From the NCBI RefSeq assembly GCF_000143885.2, contig NC_018581.1, forward strand, positions 3,348,001-3,412,000: a stretch of 64,000 nt of DNA, given 5' to 3'. This DNA comes from Gordonia sp. KTR9. GTDB lineage: Bacteria; Actinomycetota; Actinomycetes; Mycobacteriales; Mycobacteriaceae. The notes under the pieces are model-generated. The model was not told where the DNA came from, searched no databases, and saw only the letters and a program-made list of their open reading frames with translations. The position numbers and the translations under genes are program-made. Below, piece after piece: positions 25,334 to 33,658 of this stretch. How positions within the stretch are numbered: the stretch's first letter is position 1; each line of letters starts with the position of its first letter.

Positions 25334-26818
25334 TCAGCGGCGCAACAGGTTCCGAGTGCCGCGCCGGATGACCGCGCGATAGAGCCGGTCGATCGTGCCG
25401 ACTCTCGCGTCCTCGGGGTCGACGAGTTCGTTCTCCGCGATGAGGGACTGCTCGCCGTCGATCGTCTCGCGATCGAACGCCTCGAGTGTCCGCCCCGGCC
25501 CGGTCAGCCGATCGACTGCGCGCACGAGTGAATCTTCCTGTGCCACAGCATCGTCGAACACCTGGCCGTCGACGCCCAGATGTTCGGACAACAAGCGCGT
25601 ACGCATGGACAGAATGGTCTCCCGCAGGTTCCCGTCCGCCGGATCACGCGGATCGGCCTCGATGGCGACGTCGCACTCACTGTCGAATCCCAGCGACCGG
25701 TTGTTGAGGTTCGACGATCCGATGCGCAGGAGGACGTCGTCGACGATCAGCACCTTGGCGTGCACGTAGATCGGGTCACCGTCGGCGGTCACCGGGTAGT
25801 ACGCGCGGAACCGGTCGTATTTGTCGGCGCGCCACAGGAGTTGGAGGAGCTTGTGCCGCGCGCCGTCCATGGCGAGTCGTTCCACCGGGCTGTCCGCGTT
25901 CCGGGGCAGCACCAGGACGATCTCGGGCCCCTCGGGCTCGGTGAGACGTTCCGCCAGCGCATCCGCGACCTCCCGGGCCGCCAGGTACTGGCTCTCGATG
26001 TAGATGGTGCGGCGTGCCGCGGCGAAAGCAGCGCGGTACAAGAGCCGGATCTCCTCGACCTGGGGCCGGTTGTCGTACTGCGGGATCGTCCGCGCCACCG
26101 CGACGTCGCAGTCGGTGAACGTGACGTCGAGATCCGTCGGCCAGATGTCGGGGCCGTCGGTGTCGACGAGGGGCTTGAGGCATTCGCCCGTGGCGGCTTC
26201 CCAGCGGTCGAGCGCGACGGAGGCGACCACGCGTGCGGCGTCACCGTCGAGGGCGACGGTGACATCGTGCCACGGACCGTGCGGTCGGCCGTCGGGGTCT
26301 CGACGGAACTCGTTGTGTGACAGGTGTTCCGACGTGTCCCAGCGGTTGACGGTCATGTCGATGCCGCCGCAGAAGGCGAACTGGTCGTCGATCACCGCGA
26401 TCTTCTGGTGATGAGCGGCGGAGACGGGGTGCGCGGCGTCGATCCGGTAGTGCAGCCGGCGACCGGTGAGCAGGTCCTGGACGAAGGGCGGCGCGACTCC
26501 GCGCAGGATTCCGGTGAACGCGCCGGTACTCCAGCGCAGGACGTGGATCTCCAGTTCCGGGCGGTTGTCGATGAGCCACCGCAGGAAGTCACCGAGCACG
26601 TCCGGGACCTCGTCGTCGGCGGTACGGGGGTCGAGCCTGATGCGGGTGTCCACGTCCCAGCCGATGAGGACGATGCGCCGCCGCGCCTGCATGAGGGCCG
26701 ACTTCGCATGCAGGAAATAGTCCGCGGCGTCGACGATGCACGCGACGCGATCCGCGGTCGCGATCTCCCGGCACGTGTCCCCCGCACGCAGGATCGGCTC
26801 GTGAGCTGACTCGTCCAC
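25334..26818 (-). CDS. Phospholipase D-like protein
   Basis: A 494-residue protein with two HKD motifs: H137-K139-D144 (HQKIAVID) and H353-K355-D360 (HAKVLIVD), each followed by the usual glycine/serine-rich segment (GGIDMT, GSSNLNNRS). It would cleave or transfer phosphodiesters, like bacterial phospholipase D or cardiolipin synthase. There is no signal peptide and no membrane span. The frame stays open to 27154, but GTG 26818 has a strong AGGAGA upstream and marks the start of family similarity. It is convergent with the alk operon and lies back to back with the CHAP gene. Confidence 0.9.
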   Translation of the reverse strand: MDESAHEPILRAGDTCREIATADRVACIVDAADYFLHAKSALMQARRRIVLIGWDVDTRIRLDPRTADDEVPDVLGDFLRWLIDNRPELEIHVLRWSTGAFTGILRGVAPPFVQDLLTGRRLHYRIDAAHPVSAAHHQKIAVIDDQFAFCGGIDMTVNRWDTSEHLSHNEFRRDPDGRPHGPWHDVTVALDGDAARVVASVALDRWEAATGECLKPLVDTDGPDIWPTDLDVTFTDCDVAVARTIPQYDNRPQVEEIRLLYRAAFAAARRTIYIESQYLAAREVADALAERLTEPEGPEIVLVLPRNADSPVERLAMDGARHKLLQLLWRADKYDRFRAYYPVTADGDPIYVHAKVLIVDDVLLRIGSSNLNNRSLGFDSECDVAIEADPRDPADGNLRETILSMRTRLLSEHLGVDGQVFDDAVAQEDSLVRAVDRLTGPGRTLEAFDRETIDGEQSLIAENELVDPEDARVGTIDRLYRAVIRRGTRNLLRR

Positions 26819-26932
26819 CGCGTTCTCTCCTTGGATCGCCTTGCGCCCCCCGACCGGCGTCCCATTGTGCCAAGACCGCGTGCGGCCCCTGCGGGCGAGG
26901 CCGGGTCGGGTCCGGGCGGCGCGAACGATGCC

Positions 26933-26938
26933 TACACT
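26933..26938 (+). promoter_or_regulatory. -10 box of the CHAP-domain gene
   Basis: TACACT ends seven bases before an in-frame GTG (26946), the spacing of leaderless actinobacterial transcripts. Confidence 0.45.
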
Positions 26939-26945
26939 CGTCGAG

Positions 26946-27587
26946 GTGAGCGCCGACCCGACTGCCGACCGACCTGCGGGTGCCGCTGCGCGCACACGCC
27001 CGGTACGTCGGCGGGGTCGGCGGACCGCGATCGCCGCGGCGCTGGTCGCAGTCGTCGTCGCCGGCGTCGGCCTGGTCGCGTGGCAGGCCGTGCCCGAACG
27101 CTGGTTGCCGTGGGACACCGCCGAATTTCCGCAGGTCGACGCGTCGGAACTCACGCCGGGTCAGCTGCGGATCGTCGAAGCGGTGCGGCGCGAACACGCC
27201 GCCCAGCGACCGGGAACGTTCTTCTCCGAGGGCGCCGACGAGCCGTGGTGTGCGAACTTCGTGAGCTGGATCATGCGGGCGGCGGGCAGTCCGCTGGTCA
27301 ACCCACACTCGGGTCACTGGCGCATCCCCGGCGTGTACACGCTGCAGGAGTACTACGAGGCCGCCGGCCGCTTCGAAGCCGTCGGCGACCGCGCCCCCCG
27401 GGTGGGTGATGTCGTGCTCTACGACCGGTCGTCGGGCTTCGGACAGCACACCAACATCGTCGTGGCAGTCGACGGTGAGACCGCCGTCACCGTGGGCGGC
27501 AACGAGATGGGCCGCATCCGGATCCACTCGCTGGTCTGGCGATCCGACGGCGGTGTCCTCGGATTCGGTCGCGGTGTTCCCGGGTGA
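26946..27587 (+). CDS. Membrane-anchored CHAP-domain amidase/peptidase
   Basis: About 213 residues. A basic stretch (RTRPVRRRGRR) is followed by one membrane span (about 28-47) and an outside CHAP domain, a cysteine peptidase or amidase fold that often cuts peptidoglycan. The nucleophile is probably C102 (EPWCANFVSW) and the histidine H168 (GQHTNIVVAV). The motif WCANFVSWIM with VGDVVLYD is typical. The start is uncertain: an in-frame ATG at 26928 has no ribosome binding site, whereas GTG 26946 fits leaderless initiation. It overlaps the next gene by GTGA. Confidence 0.85.
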   Translation: MSADPTADRPAGAAARTRPVRRRGRRTAIAAALVAVVVAGVGLVAWQAVPERWLPWDTAEFPQVDASELTPGQLRIVEAVRREHAAQRPGTFFSEGADEPWCANFVSWIMRAAGSPLVNPHSGHWRIPGVYTLQEYYEAAGRFEAVGDRAPRVGDVVLYDRSSGFGQHTNIVVAVDGETAVTVGGNEMGRIRIHSLVWRSDGGVLGFGRGVPG

Positions 27588-28225
27588 CGGCGATGGACTT
27601 CACCGGGTTCCCGGAAGCCGCACTCGACTTCTACGACGATCTGGAGATCGACAACTCCAAGGTGTTCTGGGAAGACCACAAGGACGTCTACCGTTCCGCG
27701 GTCGCCGAGCCCATGAGGGCACTGACCGACGCGCTGGCCGACGAGTTCGGCCCGGCCAAGATCTTCCGGCCACATCGCGATGTCCGATTCTCGAAGGACA
27801 AAGCGCCGTACAAGACCCATCAGGGCGCGTTCGTCGCGGTGGCTCCGGCCACCGGTTACTACGTCCAGATCGGGGCGCCGGGTGTCCGCGTGGGCGCCGG
27901 CTTCTACGAGGCCACTCCGGCCCGGCTCGCCGAGTTGCGCAAGTCCATCGACCACGACCGGAGCGGGCCCGAGCTCGAACGCCTCCTGCGGCGGCTCACC
28001 ACCGACGGCTGGGAGATCGCCGGGGACCGGCTCAAGACCGCGCCCCGCGGATACGACGTCGACCACCCGCGCATCGAACTGCTCCGCCACCGATCGCTGT
28101 CGGTGGGCCGGGACTACGGATTCGACGAGATCATCCATTCGGCGGCACTCGTCGATCGCATACGCCGGGACTGGCGCGCGACGGTGCCCCTGGTCGAATG
28201 GATCGCGGTGCGGACCGGCAGCTGA
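27584..28225 (+). CDS. DUF2461 (TIGR02453) family protein
   Basis: A 213-residue protein of the DUF2461 family, whose function is not known. Family marks are GFPEAALDFYDDLEIDNSKVFWEDHKDVY, PHRDVRFSKDKAPYKTHQGA, GFYEATPARLAELRKSI and the PRGYDVDHPRIELLRHRSL segment. The GTG start overlaps the stop of the CHAP gene; ATG 27593 is an alternative. No signal peptide is seen. Confidence 0.88.
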   Translation: MTAMDFTGFPEAALDFYDDLEIDNSKVFWEDHKDVYRSAVAEPMRALTDALADEFGPAKIFRPHRDVRFSKDKAPYKTHQGAFVAVAPATGYYVQIGAPGVRVGAGFYEATPARLAELRKSIDHDRSGPELERLLRRLTTDGWEIAGDRLKTAPRGYDVDHPRIELLRHRSLSVGRDYGFDEIIHSAALVDRIRRDWRATVPLVEWIAVRTGS

Positions 28226-28491
28226 CCCCCGAGATCGCACCGGTCCGCCCGGACCAATTCACGACGAGTTCTCCGATTCGGCGCGCGCTCAGGGACGGCG
28301 CGGGGTGATACTGGCGCCGACCGCGTCCGAGATCACACCCGAGCATCCCGACGACGCGTCGGCGGGAAACGCGGACCCACCCGGATCGCGTGATCGTCGA
28401 GAGTTCCTGTCCCGCATCTTCTTTCCCGATGCCTGCCGGCGCAACCCCCCACGTGTGGTGCAGATCCGGGACACTTCGCACCGGAGGACCC

Positions 28492-29487
28492 ATGACCAAC
28501 GAGATCTCCCGTCCCGAGACGGGGCGGAAGTCCGAAGCTGCCGAAGGTGCCGCAACCCTCGTCATCGGGCAACGCGTCCACGCTGGTATGGAAAGCCGCT
28601 ACCGCGAGTGGTACGGGAAGATCGAGACCGCGGCCACCCGCTTCCCCGGATACGTCGGGTCGAAGCTTCGGGCCCCCGATCCCAGCCACCCGGACTGGAC
28701 GGCCATCTACGGGTTCGACTCGGTCAGTCACCTGCAGGACTGGCTCAACAGCGCCGTCCGGCTCGACCTCGTCGACGAGGGCAAACCGCTCTTCGACGGT
28801 CCGGCCACCGCCCGCGTGCTGGCGCCGGGTACCGCAGAGCCGGAGACCCTGGTCACCGTCGTGGTCTCGCACCGGGTCGCCGACGCCAAGGTCGACGACT
28901 TCCTGGCATGGCAACGGCAGGTCGACGCCGCCGAGAACCGCTTTCCCGGGTTCCGCGGTACCGAGCTGTTCCGGCCGATCGCCGGCGTCCAAGAGGAGTG
29001 GACGATCTCCTACCGGTTCGACACCGCCGAGCACCTCGACGCCTGGCTGACGTCCGGCGAGCGAGCCCGACTCCTGGCCGAGGCCGACGACTTCGGTGAT
29101 TTCACACTGCGCCGGATCGACCACTCCTTCGGCAACTGGTTCTCCCACGGCGACGACGACGCGCCACCGCCGTCGAATGTCAAGACCTCCGTGGCGGTCT
29201 GGGTCGGCCTCTACCCCACGGTGGTGTTCCTCACCCTGATGACCGCACCGCTGGGGATGCCGCTCTGGCTGGGCATGCTGGTCGGAAACCTGTTGTCCAG
29301 CTTCGCGATGAGTTATCTCACGATGCCCTACTACGTGAACCGGGTGCTGGGGTGGTGGCTGCATCCACGACCGGGAGCGCCCCAACCCCGGACGAACATC
29401 CGGGGCGCGTTGTTCATCCTCGCGCTGAACGCGGCCTGGGTCGCGATCTTCTACCTGATCACGGTCCAGGTCTGGACACTGCCGTGA
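28492..29487 (+). CDS. Double ABM-domain membrane protein
   Basis: A 331-residue protein with two antibiotic-biosynthesis-monooxygenase-like (ABM) ferredoxin-like domains (about 20-110 and 118-205), each carrying the W-Y pattern (REWYGKIETAATRFPGYVG; AWQRQVDAAENRFPGFRG). These are followed by three membrane spans (about 235-330). ABM domains often bind hydrophobic or haem-like ligands or act as cofactor-free oxygenases. ATG 28492 has GGAGG upstream. A paralogue with the same architecture lies at 31004-31936, and a guanine deaminase gene lies between them. The function is unknown. Confidence 0.82.
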   Translation: MTNEISRPETGRKSEAAEGAATLVIGQRVHAGMESRYREWYGKIETAATRFPGYVGSKLRAPDPSHPDWTAIYGFDSVSHLQDWLNSAVRLDLVDEGKPLFDGPATARVLAPGTAEPETLVTVVVSHRVADAKVDDFLAWQRQVDAAENRFPGFRGTELFRPIAGVQEEWTISYRFDTAEHLDAWLTSGERARLLAEADDFGDFTLRRIDHSFGNWFSHGDDDAPPPSNVKTSVAVWVGLYPTVVFLTLMTAPLGMPLWLGMLVGNLLSSFAMSYLTMPYYVNRVLGWWLHPRPGAPQPRTNIRGALFILALNAAWVAIFYLITVQVWTLP

Positions 29488-29536
29488 GTCTCGCCGTGAC
29501 AGCACCGACCGCACGCACACCAACCGAGGAGCACCG

Positions 29537-30934
29537 ATGACCGAGACCGTCCACTACGGACACATCTTCCATCTGGCCGGCAGTCCCGCCATCACCGAGG
29601 CGGTCGACGCGTTGGTGTCGATACCCGACGGAGCGCTGGTCGTCGGCGACGACGGCACGATCAAGTTCGCCGGCGAAAAGGCCGACCTCCCAGACGAATT
29701 CGCATCGGCCGAGTCGCACGACCATCCGAGCGGCTACCTCATACCGGGTTTCGTCGACACCCACATCCACTTCCCGCAGACCTACGCCGGCGACTCCTAC
29801 GGCGGCGGACAGCTACTCGAGTGGCTCAACCTCTGCATCTTCCCGTCCGAATCGAAATTCGCCGACCCCGAGTTCGCCCAGGCCGCGGCGGTCGAGTTCA
29901 CCAGACGACGGGTCGCCGCGGGTACGACGGCGATGATGGTGTTCGGGTCCGCCTTCCCCCACGCCCAGGACTCCCTGTTCTCCGAGACCCGCAAGGCAGG
30001 CCTGCGGATCGTCGCCGGCCGCGGTATCCAGACCGTCGGTGGTGACACCGCCAAACCGCTGTTGACCTCGGAGGAAGAGGCCATCCGCCTCACACGGGCC
30101 GAGATCGACAAGTGGCACGCGGCCGACACCGGCGACTACCGGACCGCGCTGCTCCACGTCGCGATCGTGCCGCGGTTCTCGCTGTCGGTGACCACCGAGA
30201 CGCTGAAGAATCTCGGCGATCTGTACGACGAGTACCGCGACCAGGGCGTCTACGTCCACAGCCACCTCAACGAGAACAACCGCCCCGGCACCGGCGAGGT
30301 CGACACCACCAAGGAGGTCTACCAGGTCGACTCCTACCTCGACACCTACGACGGCAAGTTCCTGCCCGGATCCGAGGTCGGCGGCAAGAGCCTGCTCGGT
30401 CCGCGCACCATCCTCGCGCACTGCGTCCACTGCCAGGATGCGGAACTGGCGCGGATGGCCGAGACCGGCACCTCGATCTCGCACTGTCCGGTGTCCCAGT
30501 TGTTCCTCGGGTCGGGGACGATGCCGTGGAAGCGCACCGTGGCGGCGGGCGTGAACATCTCCGCCGGAACCGATTTCGGTGGCGGCGATGAATGGCTGAT
30601 CCCGCGCGTCCTCGGTGACGCCTTCAAACAGCACATCACCGAACCCGGAGATGCGGGGGTCTCGATGCACCCGGCCGAGATGCTGTTCATCGGGACCGTC
30701 GGCGGGGCCCGCGCCCTCGACATGGAGAACCGCTTCGGAAACTTCGATCAGGGGAAGGAAGCCGACTTCCTCGTCATCGAACCAGTGGAGGCCCTGAAGT
30801 CCACACTGGACAACGCCGTCCGCTCCGAAGACCCTGATCTCGCCCGCGACCAAACCCTGTTCGGCCTGCTGATGGGCCTTCGCGAGTCGTCCATCGCCGA
30901 GGTCTGGGTCCAGGGGCGTCGGGTCACCGTCTGA
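29537..30934 (+). CDS. guaD: Guanine deaminase
   Basis: A 465-residue zinc amidohydrolase that converts guanine to xanthine and ammonia. The metal-binding start PGFVDTHIHFPQ (H76, H78) is diagnostic of GuaD, followed by YVHSHLNENN, ILAHCVHCQD and SAGTDFGGGD, which hold the other metal and catalytic residues. The HLNEN segment is normal for GuaD. ATG 29537 has GAGGAG upstream. Sitting between two ABM-membrane-protein genes is unusual for this enzyme. Confidence 0.93.
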   Translation: MTETVHYGHIFHLAGSPAITEAVDALVSIPDGALVVGDDGTIKFAGEKADLPDEFASAESHDHPSGYLIPGFVDTHIHFPQTYAGDSYGGGQLLEWLNLCIFPSESKFADPEFAQAAAVEFTRRRVAAGTTAMMVFGSAFPHAQDSLFSETRKAGLRIVAGRGIQTVGGDTAKPLLTSEEEAIRLTRAEIDKWHAADTGDYRTALLHVAIVPRFSLSVTTETLKNLGDLYDEYRDQGVYVHSHLNENNRPGTGEVDTTKEVYQVDSYLDTYDGKFLPGSEVGGKSLLGPRTILAHCVHCQDAELARMAETGTSISHCPVSQLFLGSGTMPWKRTVAAGVNISAGTDFGGGDEWLIPRVLGDAFKQHITEPGDAGVSMHPAEMLFIGTVGGARALDMENRFGNFDQGKEADFLVIEPVEALKSTLDNAVRSEDPDLARDQTLFGLLMGLRESSIAEVWVQGRRVTV

Positions 30935-31003
30935 CCGGCGGACACGACGATCGTCACCAACCACGACGCCGCCGGCGACGCAGCCGGCACCGCGATCATC
31001 GCG

Positions 31004-31936
31004 GTGTCGGTGTTCCACGCCGGCCCAGCCGATGACTTCGCACAGTGGGCCGCGACGCTGGCCGCCTCGGCCACCGACTCCGGAGGCTGCCTGGGAACCG
31101 CGATCTCGGCGGTGACCGACGGGCACTTCGATCCGGCGGTCGCGACCACGTTCGTCGACGAGGACGCCCTGGACCGGTGGCTCGACGGTCCGCACCACCG
31201 CGCGGCGCTGGACGCCGGACGCGCGCACGGCTGGTTACCGGCGACGCCCGTACTCGAGCTCGTCGACGGCCGGTCGCCGCCGCCGGGTGTCGGCGCCTTC
31301 CGCCATGACATCGTCGCGGGCGCGGTCGGCGACTTCGTCGCGGCGCAACACGTGTTGACCGACGCGGCAAGCGGCTTCGGCGGCTACGAGGGCACGGCGC
31401 TGTTCATCGACGAACAGCGAGAGACGTCGCTGTCGGTGTTGCGGTTCCGCACGGACCGTCAGCTGGCGGCCTGGGTGTCGTCGAGCCGACGCGGCGAAGC
31501 GCTCGCCGGGCTGCGTTCGAGCCTGACCCACGACTTCGAGACGATGGCGAGCACGACGGCATTCGGCACCACCGTGCGCACCGACCGCGGCCGAATCCTG
31601 CAGACGCCGAACTGGAAGTCGGCGATGATGGTGCTGCTGGTGCTGTACCCCACGGTGATGACACTCTCGAGATTTCTCGGCCCCACCCTCGACCGCTTCG
31701 GCGCCCAGCCGTGGCTGGCGCTGTGGCTGAGTCAGGTCGTCAGCGTCTCTCTCATGCAATGGTGGCTGATGCCGTGGGCGTCACGCCCGTTCCGGCGATG
31801 GCTCGATCCGGTCGACGGGAACAACCGGCGGAGCAACATCGCGGGGGCGGGAGCGGTCCTGCTCATCTATCTGCTGTGTCTGACGGTGTTCGCCAACGTG
31901 ACGTGGCTGCAGTTCTGGGATTACGCCGACTCCTGA
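31004..31936 (+). CDS. ABM-domain membrane protein, paralogue
   Basis: A 310-residue relative of the protein at 28492-29487. Two weaker ABM-like domains are followed by membrane spans with the shared pattern LYPTV, WW-MPW and RRSNIAGA (LYPTV, YLTMPYY and RTNIRGA in the other). The only usable start in frame is GTG 31004, which falls within the first predicted strand of the fold: homology to the paralogue extends upstream (TAIIAVSVFHAG against TLVIGQRVHAG). The frame is open back to the guaD stop codon without any standard start. So the N-terminus is uncertain: either it is short, or it uses a rare start or readthrough. Confidence 0.72.
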   Translation: MSVFHAGPADDFAQWAATLAASATDSGGCLGTAISAVTDGHFDPAVATTFVDEDALDRWLDGPHHRAALDAGRAHGWLPATPVLELVDGRSPPPGVGAFRHDIVAGAVGDFVAAQHVLTDAASGFGGYEGTALFIDEQRETSLSVLRFRTDRQLAAWVSSSRRGEALAGLRSSLTHDFETMASTTAFGTTVRTDRGRILQTPNWKSAMMVLLVLYPTVMTLSRFLGPTLDRFGAQPWLALWLSQVVSVSLMQWWLMPWASRPFRRWLDPVDGNNRRSNIAGAGAVLLIYLLCLTVFANVTWLQFWDYADS

Positions 31937-31943
31937 GTCGTAC

Positions 31944-32351
31944 TCACCCGACGACCCCGTCCACGTAGACCCAGCGGCCCTCCGATCGCGTGAAACGACT
32001 GCGCTCGTGCAGGGATCCCCGTTCCGCGCCGCGTCGGTGATACGCGGTGAACGTGACCTCACCCTCGGTGTCGAACGGTGACCCACCGACGCTCGACTCG
32101 ATGTCGAGGCGGTACCAGCGCATCGACTCGTCCAGCTCGAGCGCGGCGGGACGGGTGTCGGGGTGCCAGCTGGCGAGTAGGTGATTCCGATCTCCGAGCG
32201 CGAAAGCGGTGAAACGCGAGCGCATCAACGCCTCGGCTGTCGGTGCGGCACGCTCACCGGCGAGAACGGGTCCGCAGCAGTCGTCGAGCACGAGACCGGA
32301 CAGACACGGGCACCTCGCGGGGACGTCTCGGTTTGCCGGTTTGCTGGTCAC
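31944..32351 (-). CDS. YchJ-like UPF0225 protein with SEC-C motif
   Basis: A 135-residue protein of the YchJ/UPF0225 family. The N-terminal SEC-C zinc-binding motif reads CPCLSGLVLDDCCGP, and the body has PTAEALMRSRFTAFALGD, SWHPDTRP, VTFTAYHRRG and HERSRFTRSEGRWVYVDG, all family landmarks. GTG 32351 lies six bases after TAAGAT on this strand, so the transcript is probably leaderless. The biochemical function is not known. Confidence 0.92.
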   Translation of the reverse strand: MTSKPANRDVPARCPCLSGLVLDDCCGPVLAGERAAPTAEALMRSRFTAFALGDRNHLLASWHPDTRPAALELDESMRWYRLDIESSVGGSPFDTEGEVTFTAYHRRGAERGSLHERSRFTRSEGRWVYVDGVVG

Positions 32352-32357
32352 CTCTCG

Positions 32358-32363
32358 ATCTTA
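32358..32363 (-). promoter_or_regulatory. -10 box of the YchJ-like gene
   Basis: TAAGAT on the minus strand ends six bases before the GTG start, fitting a leaderless promoter. Confidence 0.55.
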
Positions 32364-32446
32364 GGGGTAGACAGGAGGAGCGGTCGTCCGCGCCGCGGAC
32401 CCACCGCGCCCCCTGCCCGTAGGTTCTCATGATTGGAGCGACTCCC

Positions 32447-32674
32447 TTGTCGGACAACGTGTATCGAGTCATCGAAGTGGTCGGGTCCTCGGCCTCTGGC
32501 ACCGACGACGCCATCCGTAACGCGATCGCCCGTGCCTCTGCGACGGTCAGTCACCTCGACTGGTTCGAGGTGACCGAGACCCGCGGCCACATCGAAGACG
32601 GTCAGATCGCACACTTCCAGGTCACGCTGAAGGTCGGTTTCAAGATCGAGGGCTCCGGCGACGCGACACCGTGA
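32447..32674 (+). CDS. Dodecin
   Basis: A 75-residue dodecin, which forms a hollow dodecamer that stores flavins. The family pattern is complete: NVYRVIEVVGSS, DDAIRNAIARASATV, LDWFEVTETRGHI and HFQVTLKVGFKIE, with the tryptophan that stacks on the flavin in DWFEV. The TTG at 32447 fits best: a GGAG lies eight bases upstream and the protein then begins LSDNVYRVIE like other dodecins. An ATG at 32429 would add six residues. Confidence 0.92.
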   Translation: MSDNVYRVIEVVGSSASGTDDAIRNAIARASATVSHLDWFEVTETRGHIEDGQIAHFQVTLKVGFKIEGSGDATP

Positions 32675-32691
32675 TCGTCACGGCGCGTTCC

Positions 32692-33579
32692 TCACGACGC
32701 GGGTCTCGCGTCGGTGAGGAACGCGCCGATCTCGGCGGCGACGGTCTGCGGGTCGTCGAGCATGGGCAGGACCGCCGCGCCCGGCATCGGCACGTAACGC
32801 CCGCGCGGTAGGAGTTCGGCGAGCCGCGGCCCGTGGGCGGGTGGCATCACGCGGTTGTCGGGCGACCACAGCACGAGAGCTTCGCCCTCGAAGCCGGACA
32901 GCGCCTCGGTGCGGCGGATGAGTTCGGCGGCATCGAAATCCGTGGTCGCATACTTCGTGACATCCCGGCGTATCCGGGGATCGGTGAGCACCGGATCCGT
33001 CCAGCGCCGCATCTGGGCCGGGTCGACCGGGCCGTTCACCATCCAGCCCCAGAGCATGGGCAGCCGCCGCAACCATCCGATGCGCAACTGGCGTGCGGCA
33101 ATGGTGATCCCGCCGGGCAGGCGCACCGCGAGCGTCGCCATCTTCCCCGGCAGACCCGGTGGGAAGTTGTCGAACGCCTCGCACGGGAGAACGATCATCC
33201 GCCCGATCCGCCGGTCGAGGCCGAGTGCGGTCAGGAAAAGTGCGCCACCCCAGTCCGAATGCACGAGAGTCACCTCGTCGAGGTCGAGCGCGTCGAGTAC
33301 ACCGGCGACGAGCCGAACCATGCCGTCCAGCGTCAGGTCGGCATCGGCGGCGAGGGGAATCCGATGCGACCCCAGCGGCAGGACCGGCCGGATGTACCGA
33401 AACCCGCTGGGCAACAACGGGATCACCGCATCCCACACTTCGTGGTCCATCAACAGGCCGTGGAGCAACACGACCGGCGCGCCGACGCCGTCGTCCGCGT
33501 ACTCGATGACTCCGGCCGGCGTGTCGACCCGCCGCATCGTCGTCGACCGATCCACTCTCGCCTGGTCGTGGTGTTCCAT
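32692..33579 (-). CDS. Alpha/beta hydrolase with aspartate nucleophile and no visible catalytic histidine
   Basis: A 295-residue alpha/beta hydrolase. The oxyanion segment is LLHGLLMDHEVWD. The nucleophile elbow reads HSDWGGA with D109, as in haloalkane dehalogenases and epoxide hydrolases rather than serine esterases. An acid follows at D241 (LWSPDNRVMPP). At the place of the catalytic histidine (normally G-x-GH-x-P-x-x-E/D-D-P) the sequence reads PGAAVLPMLDDP, with V270. Either another residue does this job or the protein is not a classical hydrolase. AGGAGA lies upstream of ATG 33579. It is divergent from the TetR gene and probably controlled by it. Confidence 0.85.
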   Translation of the reverse strand: MEHHDQARVDRSTTMRRVDTPAGVIEYADDGVGAPVVLLHGLLMDHEVWDAVIPLLPSGFRYIRPVLPLGSHRIPLAADADLTLDGMVRLVAGVLDALDLDEVTLVHSDWGGALFLTALGLDRRIGRMIVLPCEAFDNFPPGLPGKMATLAVRLPGGITIAARQLRIGWLRRLPMLWGWMVNGPVDPAQMRRWTDPVLTDPRIRRDVTKYATTDFDAAELIRRTEALSGFEGEALVLWSPDNRVMPPAHGPRLAELLPRGRYVPMPGAAVLPMLDDPQTVAAEIGAFLTDARPAS

Positions 33580-33622
33580 GTCGATCTCCTTGGATCGGAT
33601 ACCCGAGCACGTGGTCTGGAGC

Positions 33623-33658
33623 TTCTAGAACGATCACTCTAGAACAGATGCTCTAGAA
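33623..33658. promoter_or_regulatory. Triple TCTAGA operator between hydrolase and TetR genes
   Basis: TCTAGA occurs at 33624, 33638 and 33652, an exact 14-bp step, each inside a CTAGAA context; neighbouring copies also make a longer inverted pair (TTCTAGA and TCTAGAA). The set lies in the 78 bases between the divergent genes and touches the TetR start codon, so it is a likely autoregulated TetR site. Confidence 0.7.
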
